Source: Micromonospora noduli (GTDB taxonomy: Bacteria > Actinomycetota > Actinomycetes > Mycobacteriales > Micromonosporaceae). Taken from it: 64,000 nt of DNA. The stretch spans positions 1 to 64,000 of the forward strand of contig NZ_PYAK01000009.1 of the NCBI RefSeq assembly GCF_003264365.1, given 5' to 3'. The notes under the pieces are model-generated. The model did not search any database and had not been told where the DNA came from. It saw only the letters and a program-made list of their open reading frames with translations. The position numbers were made by a program, and so were the translations under genes. Positions 16,884 through 25,637 of the stretch are shown here, in pieces (within the stretch, counting starts at the first letter, position 1; each line of letters begins with the position of its first letter).

Positions 16884-17839
16884 ACCGCTGGCTGACCGAG
16901 GCCGTACCCCGGGGCCGGGTGGCCGCCTTCCGCACCCTGATCTACCTGTTCGTCGCCGCCGATCTGGTGATCTTCACCCCCTGGGTACGCACCCGGGTCA
17001 GCGTGCCCGGCGACCTGTACCAGCCACTCCTGATCGGCCGCCTTCTCCCACTGCCGACGCCAACCGAGACGCTGGTGACGGTGATCTTCTGGGCGTTGCT
17101 GCTGCTCGCCCTCCTCGCCGCCACCGGACGAGCGCCCCGGCTGCTCGGCTGGGCGGTGTGCGCGCTGTACCTGGAGTGGATGATCATCGCGATGAGCTAC
17201 GGGAAGGTCGACCACGACCGGTTCGGGCTGCTCGTCGCACTGGCCGTGCTGCCCACCGCCGGTCGCGCCCGACACGGCGACACCACCCGCACCGAGGCCG
17301 GCGGCTGGGCGCTACGCGTCACCCAGATCGCGGTGATCTGCACGTACTTCCTGGCCGCCTTCGCCAAGCTGCGCTTCGGCGGGCTGGACTGGCTGACCGG
17401 CTCGGTCCTGGCCCGCGCGATCATCCGGCGCGGCACCGACCTGGCGGACCTCATCGCCCAGGTGCCGTACCTGCTGATCGTCGCCCAGTTCGGCATCGTG
17501 GCGTTCGAGCTGCTGAGCCCGATGGTCTTCCTGCTGCCACCCCGCTGGCGACTCGCCATGGTCGGCTTCTTCTACTCGTTCCACGCGGTCACCATCGCGA
17601 CCATCACGATCTCGTTCGCGCCACACCTGGCCGCGATGACCAGCTTCCTACCGCTGGAGCGGGTGCGCCCGCTGGTCTGGGCACGCCGACTAACCGGCCG
17701 CAGCCCTTCCGAGGCGGCGACCGACGTCCCTCCGGCGGACGCCGACGCGGTGCCGTCCGGCCAGGACCCCGTGGGAGCTGGCGTGGAGCGGGCGCTCGAC
17801 GGTCAGGCGCCGGTGGTCGGGCGACCGGTCGGCCCGTAG
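16880..17839 (+). CDS. Multi-pass membrane protein, HTTM/gamma-carboxylase-like
   Basis: 319 residues with six to eight hydrophobic segments, YLEWMIIAMSYGKVDHDRF, YFLAAFAKLRFGGLDWLTG and FYSFHAVTIATITISFAPHL as notable blocks. The pattern of helices with a FAKL-type and an FH-type motif recalls the HTTM (vitamin-K-dependent carboxylase-related) superfamily; identity is moderate. The DCC thiol-oxidoreductase gene faces it and the two ends overlap by 37 nt (17803-17839); HTTM and DCC proteins commonly occur together, which supports the call. Confidence 0.65.
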   Translation: MNRWLTEAVPRGRVAAFRTLIYLFVAADLVIFTPWVRTRVSVPGDLYQPLLIGRLLPLPTPTETLVTVIFWALLLLALLAATGRAPRLLGWAVCALYLEWMIIAMSYGKVDHDRFGLLVALAVLPTAGRARHGDTTRTEAGGWALRVTQIAVICTYFLAAFAKLRFGGLDWLTGSVLARAIIRRGTDLADLIAQVPYLLIVAQFGIVAFELLSPMVFLLPPRWRLAMVGFFYSFHAVTIATITISFAPHLAAMTSFLPLERVRPLVWARRLTGRSPSEAATDVPPADADAVPSGQDPVGAGVERALDGQAPVVGRPVGP

Positions 17840-18222
17840 AGCCGCTCCCGGGCCTCCTGGGGCAGGGAGCAGGCCGCCGTGCCACCGGGAAGCCGGTGCC
17901 GGTTGCGCGCCACCCAGCGGTACAACGGCCAGGCCGCGACGCGTACCGGAGGAATCCGCAGGCCGGCGCCGGCGATCCGCCAGAGCGGACCACTCGCGGC
18001 GAGCAGCTTCGCGATGGCGTCCGGACCGGCCGCGCGGGAGCCGTCCGCGCCGACCCACTGCACGGCCTCCTCGCACTCGGCCACGGTGAGGCCGAGCGCT
18101 TCCAGGTCGGCGAACTGCCAAGGCACCACCCGCGCGGCGGTGGGGATGCGGCGCTCGATGAACTCCGCACAGCTCGTGCAGAACGCGCAGTCCCCGTCGT
18201 AGACGAAGGTCGACGTCTCCAT
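17803..18222 (-). CDS. DCC-family thiol-disulfide oxidoreductase (DUF393)
   Basis: About 139 residues. TFVYDGDCAFCTSC at the N-terminus contains the DxxCxxC signature of the family, followed by a Trp/Arg-rich helical body. Cytosolic or membrane-peripheral. GGGGAGG precedes two in-frame ATGs (18231 and 18222); 18222 has normal spacing (9 nt). Its 3' end overlaps the opposing HTTM-like gene. Divergent from the radical SAM gene. Confidence 0.85.
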   Translation of the reverse strand: METSTFVYDGDCAFCTSCAEFIERRIPTAARVVPWQFADLEALGLTVAECEEAVQWVGADGSRAAGPDAIAKLLAASGPLWRIAGAGLRIPPVRVAAWPLYRWVARNRHRLPGGTAACSLPQEARERLYGPTGRPTTGA

Positions 18223-18290
18223 GGCGTCCATCCTCCCCTCTCCGACCACCCGGACGCCCACCGGTGTACGGCGGGTCACTTGCGCTCACC

Positions 18291-18306
18291 TCGTACACGT
18301 GTTCGA
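18291..18306. promoter_or_regulatory. LexA (SOS) box
   Basis: TCGTACACGTGTTCGA matches the actinobacterial LexA consensus TCGAAC-N4-GTTCGA at all but one position and lies 9 nt before the radical SAM start at 18316. The M. tuberculosis family member Rv2578c is, from memory, also DNA-damage inducible through LexA. Confidence 0.7.
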
Positions 18307-18315
18307 ATAGTGCCC

Positions 18316-19362
18316 ATGCGCTGGGACAACCTCACCGCTCCCCCGGTCGAGGGAGACCCCGAGCGGGCAGCGCCAGCGACGCCACCCCTGCCGCTGGCGC
18401 TGCCCGGCGCCGTCGCCCGCACCTTCGACACCCCCGAGTTCGCCGGGATGACCTTCTACGAGGTGCAGGCCAAGTCCATCCTCAACCGGGTGCCCGGGGA
18501 GTCCCGCGTCCCGTTCGAGTGGACGATCAACCCGTACCGAGGCTGCTCCCATGCCTGCACTTACTGTTTCGCGAGAAATACTCACACCTATCTCGATCTC
18601 GATGCCGGCGCTGACTTTGACCGGAAGGTGATCGTCAAGGTCAACGCCGGTGAGCTGGTCCGGCGGGAGCTGGCCGCGCCGCGCTGGCGGGGCGCGCACG
18701 TGGCGATGGGCACCAACGTGGACTGCTACCAGCGCGCCGAGGGTCGTTACCGGCTGATGCCGCAGATCATCGGTGCCCTGCGAGACTTCGCCAACCCGTT
18801 CTCGATCCTCACCAAGGGCACGCTGATCCTGCGCGACCTGCCGCTGCTGCGCGAGGCCGCCGAGGTGGCCACCGTGGGCATCTCCTTCTCGGTGGGGTTC
18901 GTCGACGAGCACCTCTGGCGCACCGTCGAGCCGGGCACGCCGCACCCACGCCGCCGGCTCGACGCCGTCCGGGCGCTCGCCGACGCCGGCTTCTCCGTCG
19001 GCGTGCTGATGGCCCCGATCCTGCCCGGCCTCAGCGACAGCGACGAGTCGATCGACGCCACCGTCTCGGCGATCGCCGCCGCCGGTGCGACGAGCGTGAC
19101 CGCACTGCCCCTGCACCTGCGTCCCGGCGCCCGGGAGTGGTACGCGCACTGGCTCGCCCGCGAGCACCCGCACCTCGTCCCCCGCTACCGCGAGCTCTAC
19201 CGGGCCGGTGCGTACGCCCCACAGGCGTACCAGCGGGAGTTGACCGCACGGGTGCGGATCGCCGCCCGTCGGCACGGGCTGCACCGCGGGGAGCGGGGCG
19301 ACAACCGCAGCCTGCCCGAGCCGCCGCACCCGGTGGCGGCCGAGCAGCTGACGCTGTTGTAG
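18316..19362 (+). CDS. Rv2578c-family radical SAM protein
   Basis: 348 residues. CSHACTYCF is the CxxxCxxC cluster motif, flanked by the family's INPYRGC and FARNTHTYLDLD. Downstream YRLMPQIIGALRD, SILTKGTLILRDLPLL and GVLMAPILPGLSD are typical of the spore-photoproduct-lyase-like group. Uses a [4Fe-4S] cluster and AdoMet to make a radical; substrate unknown, possibly DNA given its SOS control. The LexA box at 18291-18306 overlaps its promoter. The C-terminal 40 residues (RHGLHRGERGDNRSLPEP) are less conserved. Confidence 0.85.
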   Translation: MRWDNLTAPPVEGDPERAAPATPPLPLALPGAVARTFDTPEFAGMTFYEVQAKSILNRVPGESRVPFEWTINPYRGCSHACTYCFARNTHTYLDLDAGADFDRKVIVKVNAGELVRRELAAPRWRGAHVAMGTNVDCYQRAEGRYRLMPQIIGALRDFANPFSILTKGTLILRDLPLLREAAEVATVGISFSVGFVDEHLWRTVEPGTPHPRRRLDAVRALADAGFSVGVLMAPILPGLSDSDESIDATVSAIAAAGATSVTALPLHLRPGAREWYAHWLAREHPHLVPRYRELYRAGAYAPQAYQRELTARVRIAARRHGLHRGERGDNRSLPEPPHPVAAEQLTLL

Positions 19363-19381
19363 TCGGAGCTACAGTCGGCGG

Positions 19382-19789
19382 GTGCGTACCGCTTCGCAGA
19401 TCCTCGCCGACTCCGCCGTGATCGCCGTCGTGGGCGCGTCCCGCGACCCGTTCAAGGCCGCGCACGGCGTGCCGTTGCAGATGCAGCAGTACGGCTGGCG
19501 CATCATCCCGGTCAACCCGACCGTCGACGAACTGTTCGGGGAACGGGCCTACAAGTCGCTGGCCGACATCCCGCACCCGGTCGACCTGGTGGACGTGTTC
19601 CGACCGGCGGCCGACGCCGCGCAGGTGGTCCGGGATGCGGCGGCGATCGGCGCCCCCGCGGTCTGGCTGCAACTGGGCATCGTCTCGGCCGAGGCGCGGC
19701 GGATCGCCGAGGAGGCCGGCATGGACTACGTCGAGGACCGCTGCCTCATCGTCGAACGCGCCGCCGCCAACCTGACCCGCCTGACCTGA
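19382..19789 (+). CDS. CoA-binding (Rossmann) domain protein
   Basis: 135 residues with VIAVVGASRDPFKAAHGVP, WRIIPVNPTVDELFGE and VWLQLGIVSAEA, the standard stand-alone CoA_binding domain (YccU/Rv0216-like size). Binds CoA derivatives; enzymatic role unknown. GTG at 19382 follows TACAGT (19370-19375) by 6 nt, so leaderless. It lies 19 nt after the radical SAM gene on the same strand. Confidence 0.8.
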   Translation: MRTASQILADSAVIAVVGASRDPFKAAHGVPLQMQQYGWRIIPVNPTVDELFGERAYKSLADIPHPVDLVDVFRPAADAAQVVRDAAAIGAPAVWLQLGIVSAEARRIAEEAGMDYVEDRCLIVERAAANLTRLT

Positions 19790-19809
19790 CCCTCGCGGGG
19801 CGGGGCGGG

Positions 19810-21006
19810 TCAGAGCTTGTATTCCTTGAGGAGACCTCGGGAGATGATTGTCTTCTGGATCTCTGAGGTGCCCTCGCCGATGAGCAGGAACGGGGCCTCC
19901 CGCATCAGCCGCTCGATCTCGTACTCCTTGGAGTAGCCGTAGCCGCCGTGGATGCGGAACGCCTCCTGGACGACCTCGGCGCAGTATTCCGAGGCGAGCA
20001 GCTTGGCCATCCCGGCCTCCACATCGTTGCGCTGGCCGGCGTCCTTGAGGCGGGCGGCGTTGACCATGAGGGCGTGCGCGGCCTCGATCTTCGTGCCCAT
20101 CTCGGCGAGCTTGAAGGCGATCGCCTGGTGCTTGGCGAGGGGTTGACCGAAGGTCTTGCGCTGCTGGGCGTAGCTCACGGCCAACTCGAAGGCGCGGATG
20201 GAGATGCCGCAGGCGCGGGCTGCCACGTTGACCCGGCCCACCTCGATGCCGTCCATCATCTGGTAGAAGCCGCGGCCCACCTGGTCGGCGCCGCCGAGGA
20301 TCGCGGAGTCCGGCACGGTCACGCCGTCGAGCACCATCTCGGTGGTCTCGACGCCCTTGTAACCCATCTTCTCGATCTTGCCGGGGATGGTGAGGCCGGG
20401 GGCGGTCTCGCCGAAGCCCGGCTCCTTCTCCAGCAGGAAGGTGCTCATGTTGCCGTAGACGGACTCCGCGCCGGTGTCGGTCTTGACCAGGGTGGCCACC
20501 ACCGAGGAGTAGGCGCCGTTGGTGAGCCACATCTTCTGCCCGTTGAGGACGTAGCGGTCGCCGTCGCGGACGGCCCGGGACTTGATCGCCGAGACGTCGG
20601 AGCCGGTCTCGGGCTCGGACATGGAGAACGCCCCGCGCACCTCGCCGGTGGCCATCTTCGGCAGCAGCCGGGCCTTCTGCTCGGCGGAGCCGTGCTGGGA
20701 GATCAGGTACGCCACGATGAAGTGGGTGTTGACGATGCCGGAGATCGACATCCAGCCCCGGGACAGTTGCTCCACCACCAGCGCGTAGGTGAGCAGCGAT
20801 TCACCGAGGCCGCCGTACTCCTCGTCGATGGTGAGGCCGAACAGCCCCATCTCGCGCATGCCGTCGAGGATGTCGGTGGGGTACTCGTCGGCGTGCTCCA
20901 ACCGCTGGGCGTGCGGGATGATCTCCTTGTCGGCGAAGTCCCGAACGGTCTCCAGGATCGACTGTTGCACATCGGTCAGGCCGGGCGTCTGGGCGAGTCG
21001 GGCCAT
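19810..21006 (-). CDS. Acyl-CoA dehydrogenase
   Basis: 398 residues, standard length. Recognisable: LFGLTIDEEYGGLGESLLTYA, GAFSMSEPETGSDVSAIK (FAD/substrate loop), GQKMWLTNGAYSSVV, AQQRKTFGQPLAKHQAIAF, and the catalytic-base region IHGGYGYSKEYEIERLMREA. FAD-dependent alpha,beta-dehydrogenation of an acyl-CoA. ATG at 21006 with GGAGG 5 nt upstream is better than the in-frame start at 21030. With MaoC and CoA-ester lyase in the vicinity it may act on methylsuccinyl-CoA (inferred). Confidence 0.9.
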   Translation of the reverse strand: MARLAQTPGLTDVQQSILETVRDFADKEIIPHAQRLEHADEYPTDILDGMREMGLFGLTIDEEYGGLGESLLTYALVVEQLSRGWMSISGIVNTHFIVAYLISQHGSAEQKARLLPKMATGEVRGAFSMSEPETGSDVSAIKSRAVRDGDRYVLNGQKMWLTNGAYSSVVATLVKTDTGAESVYGNMSTFLLEKEPGFGETAPGLTIPGKIEKMGYKGVETTEMVLDGVTVPDSAILGGADQVGRGFYQMMDGIEVGRVNVAARACGISIRAFELAVSYAQQRKTFGQPLAKHQAIAFKLAEMGTKIEAAHALMVNAARLKDAGQRNDVEAGMAKLLASEYCAEVVQEAFRIHGGYGYSKEYEIERLMREAPFLLIGEGTSEIQKTIISRGLLKEYKL

Positions 21007-21183
21007 CTCAGCCTCCGGGGATCCGCGCACTACTCATGGGTAACTGAACGCTGGGTCAGTATCGGCCCCTCGGGTCGACGAGGCCAAGGTGACCAGTCCA
21101 CACAACCGCTGTGAAAAGGTTCACCGCTGCGGGTAGCGTCCGGCAAGAGGGACTTTTCCGGCACCGGCAGGAGGAGGACAGCT

Positions 21184-21723
21184 GTGAGCTACCCGCCGCC
21201 GTCGGGACCGCCCGAGGACGAGCCGCCGCCGTCACCCTACGAGCCACCGAAGGACCAGTCGCCGTACGCGCCACCGCCGGCCGGTCAGTCGCCGTACGCG
21301 CCGCAGCCGGACCAGCCGGCGTACGAGCTGCCAGCGGAACGCTCACCGTACGGGCCACCGGCGGGCGAACCGTCGCCGTACGGCCACCAGGGGCCGCAGC
21401 AGTCGGCGCACTGGAGCCAGCAACCGCCGTACCCCCCGCAGGGCCCCTACGGTCAGTACGGCCCACCGCCGTCCGGGCCGGGTCGGGGCACCAACGTGCT
21501 GGCGATCCTGTCGCTGGTGTTCGCCTTCGTCTTTCCGCCGGCCGGCGCCGTCCTCGGCCACGTGGCCAAGCGGCAGATCCGCGCCAGCGGCGAGGAGGGC
21601 GACCAGCTCGCCACCTGGGGGCTGATCCTTGGCTACGTCTTCACCGGGCTCACCGTGCTGGCCTGCTGTGGTTGGCTGGCGCTGGTGGCCTTCAGCAACA
21701 CCGGCGACAGCGGCGGCTACTGA
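21184..21723 (+). CDS. DUF4190-type proline-rich membrane protein, copy 1
   Basis: 179 residues. The first about 100 are Pro/Tyr/Gln-rich with repeated SPYAPP, SPYGPPA units; then a DUF4190 hairpin: helix NVLAILSLVFAFVFPPAGAVLGH, loop VAKRQIRASGEEGDQLATWGL, helix ILGYVFTGLTVLACCGWLAL. GAGGAGGA precedes the GTG. A paralogue begins at 22775 on the other side of the SDR gene. Function unknown. Confidence 0.75.
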   Translation: MSYPPPSGPPEDEPPPSPYEPPKDQSPYAPPPAGQSPYAPQPDQPAYELPAERSPYGPPAGEPSPYGHQGPQQSAHWSQQPPYPPQGPYGQYGPPPSGPGRGTNVLAILSLVFAFVFPPAGAVLGHVAKRQIRASGEEGDQLATWGLILGYVFTGLTVLACCGWLALVAFSNTGDSGGY

Positions 21724-21750
21724 CGAACGGCTCGGTGCCGGCCGGCGCGG

Positions 21751-22656
21751 TCAGCGGAAGCGGGCCTCGCGGACGCTGTTGCCGCCGTCCACCACGAGCA
21801 TCTGCCCGGTGATGTACGAGGCGGCCGGCGAGCAGAGGAAGCTGATCGCCGCGGCGACCTCGTCCGGCGTGCCCGGTCGCCCCACCGGGGTGCCCAGCCC
21901 CTGCTTGATCTCGGCCATGGTGGACGCCGCGGTGTAGATGGTGCCGGGTGCCACCGCGTTGACGGTCACCCCGTCGGCGATCATCTCCATGGCCAGGGCC
22001 CGGGTCAGCCCGACGACCCCGGCCTTCGCCGCGGCGTACGCCGCCTCGGTGGGCAGTGCGTTGACCGGGCCGGCCGTGGCCGCCAGGTTGACGATCCGAC
22101 CCCAACCCCGCTCGGCCATCCCTCCGATGAACGCCCGGCTGCACAGGAATGCGGTGGAAAGGTTGCGGTCGATCTCACCGCGCCACTCGTCGTAGGTCAG
22201 CTGCGCTACCGGCCGCAGCACTCCCTGGCTGGCGCGACTGGCCAGGCCGGCGTTGTTGACCAGCACCTCGACGTCGCCCAACTGCTCGGCGACCGCATCG
22301 GCCAGCGCGCCGACCTCGGACTCGTCGGTCAGGTCCGCGACGAAGCCGGTCACCCCCAGCTCGGTCGCCCGCTCGTGGATGCGTCGGGTGGTGGAGACAA
22401 TGGCCACCCGCGCGCCCAGATCGGCGAGTCGCCGGGCGGTGGCGTAACCGATGCCGTCCGGGCTGCCGGCCCCGGTGACCAGGGCGACCCGCCCGTCGAG
22501 GCGCATGGTGACCGGGTCAGTGAGCGCGACCGGCTCGTCGGGACCGGGGCTACCCGCCGGGGCGGCCGTCCGGGCGCGCCGGGCCGCACCCGGGCGGCTG
22601 ACGTCCCGTCGGGGTCGACTGCCGGAGCGGTCCGCGGCGCGCGCGTCGTATGCCAT
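21751..22656 (-). CDS. Short-chain dehydrogenase/reductase
   Basis: About 301 residues from the ATG at 22656; the core begins at [20 protein letters not shown] (22506), which contains the TGxxxGxG dinucleotide motif. NNAG is in [13 protein letters not shown], the catalytic YxxxK in [14 protein letters not shown] and the C-terminus [16 protein letters not shown] is typical of FabG-like enzymes. The first 50 residues are Arg/Ala-rich and not part of the fold; AGGA 8 nt before 22656 is why that start is kept. Substrate unknown. Confidence 0.85.
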   Translation of the reverse strand: MAYDARAADRSGSRPRRDVSRPGAARRARTAAPAGSPGPDEPVALTDPVTMRLDGRVALVTGAGSPDGIGYATARRLADLGARVAIVSTTRRIHERATELGVTGFVADLTDESEVGALADAVAEQLGDVEVLVNNAGLASRASQGVLRPVAQLTYDEWRGEIDRNLSTAFLCSRAFIGGMAERGWGRIVNLAATAGPVNALPTEAAYAAAKAGVVGLTRALAMEMIADGVTVNAVAPGTIYTAASTMAEIKQGLGTPVGRPGTPDEVAAAISFLCSPAASYITGQMLVVDGGNSVREARFR

Positions 22657-22774
22657 GTCAGGGATCCTGCCCGTTACGACCGGCCCGAGCAACGCGGCAC
22701 CCGGAAGCAGGGGCGTCGGGTTTGGGCGGCGCTGGCTACCCTGTCTCCGCACCCCAACCCGACGGAGAGTTCGC

Positions 22775-23326
22775 ATGACCAATCCCCCGCCGCCCGGCAA
22801 CTGGAGCGATCCCACGTGGTCGGCCCAGCCGTCGAGCCCCGCACCGGACCCGACCCTCGTGGCCGGTCAGCCGGTGCCCGCGCAACCTGGCCCGGTCGAC
22901 CCGTACGCCCCCGATCCGTACGCCCCGGACCCGTACGCCCCGGTCGACCCGTACGCCGGCGCGAAGCAGCCAGCGGCCCAGCCGATGCCCGGCTACGCCC
23001 CACCCGGATACGCCCAGCCTGGCTACCCGCCGCAGTACCCCGGCTACGGCTACCCGCAGCCCCCGAAGACCAACGGGATGGCCATCGCGGCGTTCGTGCT
23101 GGCCCTGATCGGTTTCACGTCCTGCATCACCGCGCCGATCGGCGCGATCCTCGGCCACGTGGCGCAGAAGCAGATCCGACTCAGCGGCGAGGGCGGGGCG
23201 GGGATGGCGAAGGCCGCCATCATCGTCGGCTGGATTCTCACCGGGTTCCTGGTGCTGGTGATCGCCATCTACGCCGCCGCGATCATCTACGCGATCGCGA
23301 CGAGCGACAACAGCAGCAGTTACTGA
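22775..23326 (+). CDS. DUF4190-type proline-rich membrane protein, copy 2
   Basis: 183 residues, similar build to the gene at 21184: Pro/Tyr-rich head with tandem DPYAP units ([20 protein letters not shown]), then helix [18 protein letters not shown], loop [21 protein letters not shown] and helix [26 protein letters not shown] lies before the ATG. Probably a recent paralogue pair flanking the SDR gene. Confidence 0.75.
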   Translation: MTNPPPPGNWSDPTWSAQPSSPAPDPTLVAGQPVPAQPGPVDPYAPDPYAPDPYAPVDPYAGAKQPAAQPMPGYAPPGYAQPGYPPQYPGYGYPQPPKTNGMAIAAFVLALIGFTSCITAPIGAILGHVAQKQIRLSGEGGAGMAKAAIIVGWILTGFLVLVIAIYAAAIIYAIATSDNSSSY

Positions 23327-23346
23327 CCGGCCCGCGGGCGGGCCGG
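23327..23346 (+). terminator. GC-rich hairpin after the second DUF4190 gene
   Basis: CCGGCCCGC/GCGGGCCGG, perfect 9 bp with a 2-nt loop, overlapping the stop region; more GC-rich inverted sequence follows up to the facing lyase gene. Confidence 0.55.
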
Positions 23347-23405
23347 CGTACCGGCGGTTGTCGGGCCGGACCGACAGCCGGCGGCGGTCGTCCCGGCCCG
23401 GCCGG

Positions 23406-24362
23406 TCACTGCGCCGGTGGGGTGAACGACGAGGTACGGCTCATCCCGGCGGCCCGGCCCTTGGCCGCGACCACCAGCGCCATCTTGCGGGACGCTTCGT
23501 CGATCATCTCGTCGCCGAGCATCACGGCACCGAGCCGGCCGCCGGCCTCCGAGGTGTAGTGCTCGTACGCGTCGAGGATCAGCTCGGCGTGGTCGTAGTC
23601 GGCCTGCGCCGGCTGGTAGACCTCGTTGGCGGCGTCGATCTGGCCCGGGTGCAGCACCCACTTGCCGTCGAAGCCCAGCGCGGCCGAGCGCTTGGCCACC
23701 TCGCGGAACGCGTCGACGTCGCGGATCTGCAGGAACGGGCCGTCGATGGCCTGCTTGTCGTGCATCCGCGCGGCCATCAGGATCCGCATCAGGATGTAGT
23801 GGTACGGGTCGCCCGGGTAGTCCGGGATCAGGCCGCCGACCACCATCGACTTCATGTTGATCGACGCCATGAAGTCGGCCGGGCCGAAGATGATGGTCTC
23901 CACGCGCGGCGAGGCGGCGGCGATCGCGTCCACGTTGACCAGGCCGGCGGCGTTCTCGATCTGCGCCTCGATGCCGATCCGACCGACCTCCAGGCCGATG
24001 GTCTTCTCGATCTGGGTGAGCGTCAGGTCCAGCCACTGCACCTGGGCGGCGGTCTGCACCTTCGGCAGCATGATGCAGTCGAGGTTGGCGCCGGCGCCCT
24101 CGACGACCTCGATGACATCCCGGTAGGTCCACGGGGTGGTCAGGTCGTTGACCCGGACCACCCGGGTCTTGCCGGCCCAGTCACCCTCGTTGAGGGCGGC
24201 CACGATGTTCTTGCGCGCGTCCGGCTTGGCCAGCGGGGCGACGGCGTCCTCCAGGTCCAGGAAGACCTGGTCGGCCGGGAGACCCTGGGCTTTGCCGAGC
24301 ATCTTCACGCTGGAACCCGGCACGGCGAGGCAGGACCTGCGGGGGCGACCGACTGCGGCCAT
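23406..24362 (-). CDS. CoA-ester lyase (HpcH/HpaI, CitE/malyl-CoA lyase type)
   Basis: 318 residues. CLAVPGSSVKMLGKA opens the barrel; VFLDLEDAVAP carries the metal-binding Glu/Asp, TRVVRVNDLTTPW the substrate Arg, and GIEAQIENAAGLVN the second Glu. ETIIFGPADFMASI and FDGKWVLHPGQID match the malyl/methylmalyl-CoA lyase group. Cleaves or forms a 3-hydroxyacyl-CoA such as beta-methylmalyl-CoA (glyoxylate plus propionyl-CoA). GGAAGGAG precedes the ATG. Fits the ethylmalonyl-CoA scheme with 14862 and 19810; exact substrate unproven. Confidence 0.85.
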   Translation of the reverse strand: MAAVGRPRRSCLAVPGSSVKMLGKAQGLPADQVFLDLEDAVAPLAKPDARKNIVAALNEGDWAGKTRVVRVNDLTTPWTYRDVIEVVEGAGANLDCIMLPKVQTAAQVQWLDLTLTQIEKTIGLEVGRIGIEAQIENAAGLVNVDAIAAASPRVETIIFGPADFMASINMKSMVVGGLIPDYPGDPYHYILMRILMAARMHDKQAIDGPFLQIRDVDAFREVAKRSAALGFDGKWVLHPGQIDAANEVYQPAQADYDHAELILDAYEHYTSEAGGRLGAVMLGDEMIDEASRKMALVVAAKGRAAGMSRTSSFTPPAQ

Positions 24363-24469
24363 GGATGCGCTCCTTCCAGCGTCCGGCGGGCATGCCGACG
24401 CCACCTGACGACAGATCCGGGACCTTAACGATCCCAAAGGGCGTTGTGACGCCACGGTAACCTCGCGCC

Positions 24470-25315
24470 ATGACCGGGGTGAATGGACCTGTGGAAGATC
24501 TCACTGGGCGCCGACTGGTGGTGGTGACCGGGGCCAGCTCCGGCATCGGGCTGGCCGCCGCCGTACACCTGGCCTGCCGGGGCGACCAGGTGGTGCTGGT
24601 CGGGCGGGACCCGGCCCGCCTGCAGGCCGCAGCCGTTCGGGTACGGGAGAACTCCGGTGAACGTCCGGAGCTGTTCCGGGCCGACTTCGCGGTCCTCGAC
24701 GACGTACGCCGGCTGGCCGAGCAGCTCCGGGCGGCGTACGACCGGATCGACGTGCTCGCCAACAACGCCGGCGCGATCGCGTTGCAACCACTGAGCACTG
24801 TCGACGGCTTCGAGATGTCGATCCAGGCCAACCACCTGGCCCCGTTCCTGCTGACCAACCTGCTCGCCGACCGGGTGGGCCGGGTCGTGGTGACCGCCTC
24901 CGGCGCGCACCGCTTCGGCGCACTGGACCCGGACGACCTGAACAAGCCACTGCGTGACTACCGGCCGATGGGCGCGTACGGCACCAGCAAGCAGGCGAAC
25001 GTCCTGTTCACCGCCGAGGCCGCCCGGCGCTGGCCGGACGTTGCCGCGTACAGCTTCCACCCCGGGGTGGTCCGCACCCGCTTCGCCAACGACAGCAGGC
25101 TGGTCGCGTTCGGCATGCGGTTCATGCCGTTCCGCAGCCCGGAGAAGGGCGCCGAGACCCTGGTGTGGTTGGCCAACCAGGAGCGCTCCCGGCTGATCAA
25201 CGGGGGTTACTACGTCGACCGTCGGCCGCGTCGACCGCTCCGCAAGGCGGCCGATCCGCAGCTCGCCGCCCGGCTGTGGGCGGCGAGCGCCAAGGCCGTC
25301 GGTCTCGATGGCTGA
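24470..25315 (+). CDS. Short-chain dehydrogenase (retinol dehydrogenase-like)
   Basis: 281 residues. VVVTGASSGIGLAAAVHL is the cofactor motif, LANNAGAIALQ the NAG motif, catalytic YGTSKQANVLF (YxxxK). FHPGVVRTRF is typical of the WW-oxidoreductase/retinol group. TAACCT (24458-24463) lies 6 nt before the ATG, so leaderless. It overlaps the next gene by 8 nt. Substrate unknown. Confidence 0.85.
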   Translation: MTGVNGPVEDLTGRRLVVVTGASSGIGLAAAVHLACRGDQVVLVGRDPARLQAAAVRVRENSGERPELFRADFAVLDDVRRLAEQLRAAYDRIDVLANNAGAIALQPLSTVDGFEMSIQANHLAPFLLTNLLADRVGRVVVTASGAHRFGALDPDDLNKPLRDYRPMGAYGTSKQANVLFTAEAARRWPDVAAYSFHPGVVRTRFANDSRLVAFGMRFMPFRSPEKGAETLVWLANQERSRLINGGYYVDRRPRRPLRKAADPQLAARLWAASAKAVGLDG

Positions 25316-25601
25316 CCGGGCCGGTGTGCTGACGCTCGTCGCGATCGTCGAGTTCGCCGTCGGGGCCGAGGCCGCCGGGCAGCGCTACGAGGACGCCGTG
25401 CTGGCCCTGCTCGAACGGCACGGCGGCCGGCTGGAGCGGCGGCTGCGCGGCACCGACGGGCAGGCCGAGGTGCACGTGATCCGGTTCGACGGGCGGGCCG
25501 GCTACGAATCGTTCCTCGCCGACCCGGACCGGGCGGCGCTGCGTACCGCCCTCGGTGAAGCCGCGCCGACGACCCGGGTCATCGAGGTGCACGAGGGCTG
25601 A
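25308..25601 (+). CDS. Small ferredoxin-like alpha/beta protein (DUF1330-like)
   Basis: 97 residues with VLTLVAIVEFAVGAEAAGQRYEDAVLAL-type opening, GGRLERRLRG and YESFLADPDRAALRTA, the pattern of dimeric alpha/beta-barrel DUF1330/YCII-type proteins. Overlaps the SDR gene by 8 nt, so translation is coupled; it may assist or be co-regulated with it. Identity of the family is moderate. Confidence 0.6.
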   Translation: MADRAGVLTLVAIVEFAVGAEAAGQRYEDAVLALLERHGGRLERRLRGTDGQAEVHVIRFDGRAGYESFLADPDRAALRTALGEAAPTTRVIEVHEG

Positions 25602-25637
25602 CCTAGGCGGGGGCCTCGGTCCGTTCGTGTCGCGTCG

